This document shows positions 1-3,827 of a stretch of 5,536 nucleotides of DNA, piece by piece. A program made the translations under genes and the position numbers. This DNA is from Deltaproteobacteria bacterium. Lineage in GTDB: Bacteria > Desulfobacterota > Desulfarculia > Adiutricales > Adiutricaceae. The stretch covers positions 1 through 5,536 of the forward strand of contig JAITQT010000082.1 of assembly GCA_031288745.1 (NCBI GenBank). The letters run 5' to 3'. The stretch's first letter is position 1, and every line of letters starts with the position of its first letter. The notes beneath the pieces are model-generated. The model was not told where the DNA came from. It saw nothing but the letters and a program-made list of their open reading frames with translations, and searched no databases.

Positions 1-114
1 TTGATCGAAGCGCAAAAACCTCTTAAAAGCACAATAGTCTAAAAAATTAACTAGTGATAAGACTATGTTACAAATTGAAAGACTGATAAAGGGGACTTTT
101 TGCGCTTCGATCAA
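1..114. repeat. Perfect 18-bp inverted repeat flanking a 78-base AT-rich core
   Basis: Bases 1-18 are the exact reverse complement of bases 97-114 (arm TTGATCGAAGCGCAAAAA). Because the left arm begins at base 1, it may continue beyond the window. Inside lies a second inverted repeat: TAGTCT (35-40) pairs with AGACTA (60-65), extended by ACA (31-33) with TGT (66-68) across one bulged A. A 6-bp palindrome (50-55) sits near its centre. No ORF fits inside. Possible identities are a miniature inverted-repeat element (MITE), a structured non-coding RNA, or a large 3' hairpin after the larC-type gene. A 78-base loop is too long for an ordinary intrinsic terminator. The repeat itself is certain; its role is unknown. 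Confidence 0.85.
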
Positions 115-129
115 ACTTAAGTTCGAGCC

Positions 130-155
130 AAAAATGGACCTTCCATAAATTTTTT
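130..155. terminator. Weak hairpin with flanking A/T runs, possible bidirectional terminator
   Basis: ATGGA (134-138) and TCCAT (142-146) form a 5-bp stem with a 3-base loop. On the minus strand the stem runs straight into five Ts (complement of A130-134). On the plus strand T150-155 follows after three As. It lies about 95 bases past the stop of the larC-type gene, so it could end that transcript. The stem is short and AT-containing, so this is a weak call. The rest of 115-239 shows a 10-bp palindrome at 114-123 and AT-rich sequence, but no gene. Confidence 0.25.
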
Positions 156-239
156 AAGTCGCTAGGAGAGCGCCACTCGCCTTAGGCTTAATTAAGTCTT
201 TTAGGTTATGACGATATTAATACCAAAAAAAATATAAAA

Positions 240-1058
240 TTAGCTAACTAGCGCTCCATAGACAAATAAGGCCCCGTTGGGCACGCCCGGTAGCTCACGG
301 CTTCCGTAGATAAGGGTCTGCTTAACTACCACCATCTCTGGCCAAGGCCCAAACTCGGCCCCAAAGGCCTTAAGTAAGCTTAGGCCCGTAGGAGTGACCG
401 TCTCCCCTCGGCTATTGAGGCCCGTCACCATGGTGCCCTCCAGGAGGGTGGCCACGGCCGGGGCAGGGGAGGGCAGTAACCCGTGGGCGCATTCTATCAC
501 TCCGTCGCATATTGGAAGCGGCCCGCAAATAAAAGCGCTGGGTTTAAGCTTATCAAAAAGGGCGGCGGCTAAACCAATATCAAGTAAGCTATCTAAGGCA
601 CCCACTTCGTGAAAGCTAACTTCCTCGGGCTTAATATCGTGAACCTGCCCCTCGGCTTTAGCTAAGATCTCAAAGGCCTCTAGGGCGAGAGATTTAGCAT
701 TCTGGCTTAAATCAGCCTTTGAAAAAAATGCTTTAATTTCGGCTAAGGTCCGGTGCTGCCGCTCAATAGGGAAATCAACCTTAAGGGTTAAACCGCCAAT
801 ATGATTAAGGCTTTTTTTTTCTAATTTGATGGAGGCTTTTAGTTCCTTAAGCCCTAAAGCGCTAACAAAGTCTTCTAATTCCCTCTTGCTTAAATCTAAC
901 AAAGAAGTAAGGCCCGCCACCAACATATCGCCCGATAGGCCCGAATGGGGCCTTAAGACTAGGACCGATCTTTGGGAGAGGCTTGGCTGGCCCTGGCCTC
1001 GAACCTGGTGGTCATGATTATGGTTATGAGTATGGGTTTGATTAGGACTATCAGTCAA
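240..1058 (-). CDS. larC: LarC-type nickel-insertion protein, N-terminal domain only, with His-rich tail
   Basis: LarC is the CTP-dependent cyclometallase that inserts nickel into the nickel-pincer nucleotide cofactor of lactate racemase and related enzymes. Family motifs are clear: SGLSGDM (39-45), a segment around RTLAEI (103-108), VSFHEVGALDSLLDI (147-161), AHGLLPSPAPA (191-201), and GETVTPTGLSLLKAF (218-232). The 272-residue protein stops just after LPGVPN (256-261), where full-length LarC of about 400 residues would continue into its CTP-binding C-terminal domain. No such domain is encoded in the 239 bases downstream. In Lactiplantibacillus plantarum, larC is split into larC1 and larC2; this protein resembles larC1 alone. 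The start is TTG (1056-1058), with GAGG five bases upstream, an in-frame TAA shortly before, and no other usable start before the conserved core at about residue 32. The tail this adds has His at 9, 11, 13, 15 and 17. No larA, larB or larE is visible. The family is sure; full LarC activity is doubtful. Confidence 0.88.
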   Translation of the reverse strand: MTDSPNQTHTHNHNHDHQVRGQGQPSLSQRSVLVLRPHSGLSGDMLVAGLTSLLDLSKRELEDFVSALGLKELKASIKLEKKSLNHIGGLTLKVDFPIERQHRTLAEIKAFFSKADLSQNAKSLALEAFEILAKAEGQVHDIKPEEVSFHEVGALDSLLDIGLAAALFDKLKPSAFICGPLPICDGVIECAHGLLPSPAPAVATLLEGTMVTGLNSRGETVTPTGLSLLKAFGAEFGPWPEMVVVKQTLIYGSRELPGVPNGALFVYGALVS

Positions 1059-1147
1059 AAAGGCCTCGTTATTTTAGCAAAAAACATAAAATAATAATAA
1101 AATACATACTAAATAGATTAAGTTATAGGCTTAAATTAGTTTTAATA
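1059..1147. other. AT-rich spacer between umuC and the larC-type gene
   Basis: These 89 bases are almost entirely A/T apart from the ribosome-binding site of the larC-type gene. Several TATTAT-like -10 candidates occur on the minus strand, but none has a convincing -35 partner. AGTTT (1138-1142) and AAACT (1150-1154) form a weak inverted repeat over the umuC stop codon, without a T tract. Whether the larC-type gene has its own promoter or is read through from umuC cannot be decided from the sequence. Confidence 0.4.
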
Positions 1148-2440
1148 TTAAACTTTAACCGTCGGTAGCTCGCTCCAACAAGTAGTCGAGACGGGCGAGA
1201 GCCTTTCGCGGCGAGCAGCCCAAGCAGGGTTAGGGTCAAGGCCTTGGGTCGATATCTTAATCGCGCCCTGGCCGTGGCGATCGCAGATGCGATCCATGGC
1301 CCTCATCAGATCTTGGGCGCGTGAATCGTTGGGGCCCGAAAAAAGGCTCGGGGAAGTCGTAGTATCTTCCGGGCTTAAGTCAAATAAAGCCACCCCAGCC
1401 TTGGCGTAAGGGCGATTAGGCTGATAAGCCCTCTGTAAAGCGATTCTAGCGGCCTTAACTAGCTCTAAAGTTGACGATACCGCTCGCGAGAAAGTGACGG
1501 TAGCCCCGCCTTGGAAGGGGTTTTCCGCAAAGGATCCGGTTTCAATAAATATAGATAAGGCGGAGGCCTTAAGCTTTTCTCGCCTAAGTTTGGCCCCAGC
1601 GATGGAGCAGCGTAAGGTTAAGGCCTCGGCTAAGGCCTCAAAGTTAGTAATCTTATGTCCAAAGCTATGGCTACTAACCAAAGATTTTCTATCACTAGGG
1701 GTTAAATCCATATCTATACATTGATAGCCCCTTAGCTCTAATATAACTCGCTCTAAGGTAACTCCAACTAATTTTTTAGCTTTTATGATATCCCAATTTC
1801 TTAAATCAGCCGCAGTCTTAAGGCCTTGGGCTACTAATTTTTTAGCTATACCCCGGCCTATGCCCCAAATATCTTCTAGCTCAGTTTGCCCTAAAAGCTC
1901 TTCTAAGAGCGTTTGGCCTAGCTCAAGGCTAACCACTGGGCCTAATTTTTTGGCCCACCGGTTGGCTAGTTTGGCTATTGTCCTGGTGGGCCCCAGCCCC
2001 ACTCTCACCGGCACCCCCACCCAGCGGGCGACCCGCTCTTTTAGGCTATAGCCCACCTCCAAGGCCTGGGCGGCTAAGGCTTCGGGCAGAGGGATAAAGG
2101 CTTCGTCGATGGAGTACTGATAAATTTTAGGGGCCACCGACTCCATAGCCAGGGCCACGCGCCTAGAAATATCTCCGTAAAGGGCGTAGTTTGAAGAAAA
2201 AACAGCGGCACCCGCTTCTAATAATTTTTCGCGTATTTTAAAAAACAGATCACCCCTTTTAAAGCCCAGATCCTTGGCCTCAGGGGTTAAAGAGACGACG
2301 CAGCCGTCGTTATTAGATAAGACCACCAGAGGCTTATGAGCCAAATCGGGCCTAAAGAGGCGCTCACAGGCGCAGTAAAAAGAAACGCAGTCGGCTAAGG
2401 CCCAAAATTTTGGCTTTTCCTCTTTTAGAGGCAACGACAT
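1148..2440 (-). CDS. umuC: UmuC-type Y-family translesion DNA polymerase (Pol V catalytic subunit)
   Basis: This is the catalytic subunit of error-prone DNA polymerase V, which copies past DNA lesions and normally works with cleaved UmuD. The 430 residues align end to end by eye with E. coli UmuC (about 422). Catalytic Asp17 lies in the first motif, with Tyr22 at the steric-gate position. LSNNDGCVV (41-49) is in the fingers/palm, and YSIDEAF (109-115) supplies Asp112 and Glu113. VRVGLGPTRTIAKLAN (145-160) and the helix-hairpin-helix DIWGIGRGIAKKL (190-202) follow. The little finger begins near SSHSFG (256-261), and the family C-terminal LSP..TT motif is at 414-419. A clamp-binding peptide is poor: SPSLF (363-367) lacks the usual Gln. 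The ATG start has GGAG five bases upstream. No umuD lies in the adjoining sequence. A terminator-like hairpin lies just upstream, and no LexA box was recognised. Confidence 0.96.
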   Translation of the reverse strand: MSLPLKEEKPKFWALADCVSFYCACERLFRPDLAHKPLVVLSNNDGCVVSLTPEAKDLGFKRGDLFFKIREKLLEAGAAVFSSNYALYGDISRRVALAMESVAPKIYQYSIDEAFIPLPEALAAQALEVGYSLKERVARWVGVPVRVGLGPTRTIAKLANRWAKKLGPVVSLELGQTLLEELLGQTELEDIWGIGRGIAKKLVAQGLKTAADLRNWDIIKAKKLVGVTLERVILELRGYQCIDMDLTPSDRKSLVSSHSFGHKITNFEALAEALTLRCSIAGAKLRREKLKASALSIFIETGSFAENPFQGGATVTFSRAVSSTLELVKAARIALQRAYQPNRPYAKAGVALFDLSPEDTTTSPSLFSGPNDSRAQDLMRAMDRICDRHGQGAIKISTQGLDPNPAWAARRERLSPVSTTCWSELPTVKV

Positions 2441-2473
2441 TAAGGCTCCGAAAATTATTACTCAAGTAAAAAC

Positions 2474-2516
2474 AAAAAAAACCGAGCCAAGCTTTTAGCG
2501 GCTTTAGCCGCAGCTC
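2474..2516 (-). terminator. Intrinsic terminator or attenuator just upstream of umuC
   Basis: On the minus strand, AGCC/GGCT and GCT/AGC (plus-strand 2485-2488 with 2500-2503, and 2491-2493 with 2497-2499) form a 7-bp stem with a 2-base bulge and 3-base loop. CGG and then eight Ts (2481 to 2474) follow. A second hairpin, GCGGC/GCCGC (2498-2511), shares bases 2498-2503 with the first, so the two cannot form together. GAGC/GCTC (2484-2487 with 2513-2516) could close the whole structure. The T tract ends 33 bases before the umuC ATG. It could end the corC transcript, end a small RNA from the same gap, or attenuate umuC. Confidence 0.65.
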
Positions 2517-2720
2517 CAGATTATTTTAGTAACCGATCACCAAGTCTTTATTTTTCCCACGTTGCGGCTGGTAGCGACTTTCGAGTGGTAATTAAGTTTT
2601 AACCTCCCCTTAAGATCTTAACATTTCTTTTGAGGTTTCTACTTAGCTCTCTGCTCCAACCATATATTTTAACTTGGATTAAGGTTATTTATTTAGTTAA
2701 AAACAACAACTTAGCCGATC
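2517..2720. other. Non-coding gap between corC and umuC with palindromic elements
   Basis: No ORF or recognised RNA family is seen. A perfect 12-bp palindrome (2610-2621, TTAAGATCTTAA) lies inside a 6-bp inverted repeat (AACCTC 2601-2606 with GAGGTT 2632-2637). A small hairpin, AGC/GCT, sits at 2645-2655. On the minus strand the stretch ends in the terminator hairpin nearer umuC, so it could be a umuC leader, a long 3' untranslated region of corC, or a small RNA of roughly 150-200 bases. No good -35/-10 pair was found for a separate promoter. Confidence 0.4.
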
Positions 2721-3581
2721 TTATTCCAATAGCTCATCTAGCTGCGGAGCGTTTAGGCGTATTTCCACCCGACTAACCTTGCGGCTATCGGCCTCTAAGA
2801 CGCTAAAGAGGTAGTCATCAAAGATAATACGCTCGCCTTTTAGGGGCAGGCGACCAAATTGATCGGTTAAAAAGCCCCCTAAGGTTTCATAATCGCCTTC
2901 AGGGATGGGCCGAGTAAGTTTGGCATTAAGATCAGAAATCGAGGTCTTCCCCGTGGCCGTTAAGACGCCTGGGGTCGCTTCTAAGATGTTTTCGTCTTCT
3001 TCTTGATCGTATTCGTCATTAATATCGCCGACGATCTCTTCTATTATATCCTCCATGGTCACTAAACCGGCTGTGCCGCCGTATTCGTCTAAGACCACGG
3101 CTAGGTGACTTTTTTTATGCCTTAGTTCGCTTAAAAGATCGCCAATGAGGCGATTAGCATGCACTAAGATAGCCGGACGGATAATAGCCGAGGGGATGGG
3201 CCCGCTGGGATCGTCACCCCAATAGCCTAAGAGATCCTTAACCATGATAAAGCCGATTATGTGGTCTAAGTCGCCTTTAAAGACAGGTAAGCGCGAATAA
3301 CCTTCCTCTTTGACCACGTTAACTACGTCGGCAATGGTCGCGTTTTGGTCCACGCCCACCACCGCGATGCGAGGGGTCATTATTTTTCGGGCCACAGTGT
3401 CGTTAAATTCGAAAATAGATTGGATCATCTCCCCGGAACTTTTGGGGATAGCCCCACTTTCAGCGCCGTGGTCTATTAAATCAACGATTTCTTCTTCGAA
3501 TTCCGACGGGGAAAGGGAATTCTTGCGAAAGGATTTTAAGAATCTGGCAAGCATTCCCGATTTAGATGAGCCATCGTCCAA
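2721..3581 (-). CDS. corC: CorC/HlyC-family CBS-domain protein (Mg2+/Co2+ efflux-associated)
   Basis: CorC-type proteins are soluble CBS-pair proteins linked to magnesium and cobalt efflux and resistance. Numbered from the GTG at 3588-3590, the parts are: a charged N-terminus; KIMTPR (69-74) opening CBS1 (about 70-125); CBS2 (about 135-190) with LAVVLDEYGGTAGLVTMEDIIEEIVGDI (163-190); acidic NDEYDQEEDE (191-200); and a CorC_HlyC domain (about 205-282) with GDYETLGGF (232-240). There is no membrane segment or DUF21 domain, so it is the short CorC class rather than a CNNM-type transporter. E. coli CorC is 292 residues. The frame can be opened at the GTG, but AAGGAG (3590-3595) overlaps that codon. 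The TTG at 3579-3581 sits eight bases after it, so I chose that start (286 residues). A promoter and long leader lie upstream. The usual neighbours ybeY, ybeZ and lnt are absent. Whether it moves ions itself or regulates a transporter is not shown. Confidence 0.93.
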   Translation of the reverse strand: MDDGSSKSGMLARFLKSFRKNSLSPSEFEEEIVDLIDHGAESGAIPKSSGEMIQSIFEFNDTVARKIMTPRIAVVGVDQNATIADVVNVVKEEGYSRLPVFKGDLDHIIGFIMVKDLLGYWGDDPSGPIPSAIIRPAILVHANRLIGDLLSELRHKKSHLAVVLDEYGGTAGLVTMEDIIEEIVGDINDEYDQEEDENILEATPGVLTATGKTSISDLNAKLTRPIPEGDYETLGGFLTDQFGRLPLKGERIIFDDYLFSVLEADSRKVSRVEIRLNAPQLDELLE

Positions 3582-3595
3582 ATTGGACACTCCTT
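3579..3595 (-). promoter_or_regulatory. Shine-Dalgarno site that decides the corC start
   Basis: The minus strand reads AAGGAG at 3595-3590, then eight bases, then TTG at 3581-3579. This is near-ideal spacing. The alternative GTG at 3590-3588 shares its first base with the Shine-Dalgarno motif, leaving no spacer. The first in-frame ATG (codon 13, 3552-3554) has only GGGA immediately before it, which is also too close. Confidence 0.65.
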
Positions 3596-3689
3596 GGTGA
3601 GAGGGCGGCGGACTCCAAGGGCAAAAGATGATTTTACCTCAGGCCTGACTATAGAGACCAAATTAGAAATGAAAGGCTTGGTAGCAAAA

Positions 3690-3742
3690 CGAGCCCTAGA
3701 CGCGCCTAAAATTAGGCCCGACGGCCCTTCGATTTAGGCTCG
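3690..3742 (-). promoter_or_regulatory. Structured segment in the corC 5' leader
   Basis: An outer stem pairs 3690-3698 with 3735-3742 (eight pairs with one bulged base). It encloses a hairpin, GCCTAA/TTAGGC (3704-3709 with 3712-3717), and an alternative GGCC/GGCC hairpin (3715-3718 with 3723-3726) that overlaps the first. The element lies between the predicted promoter and the corC start, so it would be transcribed in a leader of about 170 bases. It does not match my recollection of the M-box or mgtA leader sequences. A regulatory role is inference. Confidence 0.4.
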
Positions 3743-3749
3743 CAATAGG

Positions 3750-3763
3750 TAGATAGATAGATA
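3750..3763. repeat. Short TAGA tetranucleotide repeat at the corC promoter
   Basis: Three and a half copies of TAGA run from 3750 to 3763. The end overlaps the predicted -10 box (3761-3766), and the rest spans the discriminator and likely transcription start. The repeat is short, so slippage would be rare. Confidence 0.7.
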
Positions 3764-3790
3764 ATAGACAAAATAGGCTAAAAAAGTCAA
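3761..3790 (-). promoter_or_regulatory. Predicted sigma-70-type promoter for corC
   Basis: The minus strand has TTGACT (3790-3785), an 18-base spacer and TATTAT (3766-3761). Each box differs from the E. coli-type consensus by one base. Transcription would begin near 3754, about 170 bases before the corC start. It lies 37 bases past the stop of the upstream regulator gene, so corC probably has its own transcript. No convincing terminator for the regulator gene is visible in 3791-3827. Confidence 0.6.
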
Positions 3791-3827
3791 GAAGTTTTTA
3801 TGTGTTAGGGGCCAAGCAAGCTTTCAA

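Noticed and set aside
112..125. Sequence resembling a Gram-positive-type LexA (Cheo) box
   Set aside because: One half-site matches and the other differs by one base. It overlaps the inverted-repeat arm and lies over 2 kb from the umuC start, so a link to SOS control is not supported.
240..1058. Calling the larC-type gene a pseudogene
   Set aside because: The frame is intact, all N-terminal domain motifs are present, and it ends neatly at a domain boundary, so a short functional form is as likely as decay.
394..2051. Plus-strand ORFs at 394-612, 826-1017, 1494-1724 and 1785-2051
   Set aside because: They lie antisense inside the larC-type gene and umuC, have no recognisable domains, and their translations are low-complexity Ser/Ala/Pro-rich sequences typical of shadow frames.
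2441..2720. A tRNA or known small RNA (6S, SRP) in the corC–umuC gap
   Set aside because: No T-loop or anticodon-arm pattern and no 6S- or SRP-like conserved sequence could be recognised on either strand.
3310..3600. Plus-strand ORF of 96 codons
   Set aside because: It is antisense to the conserved CBS1 region of corC and shows no family motif.
3601..3760. M-box magnesium riboswitch before corC
   Set aside because: The leader is of suitable length and context, but the conserved M-box sequence blocks I can recall are not present.
3791..3827. Terminator directly after the regulator gene
   Set aside because: Only a 4-bp AAGC/GCTT stem with a 2-base gap is visible and no T tract follows it directly.
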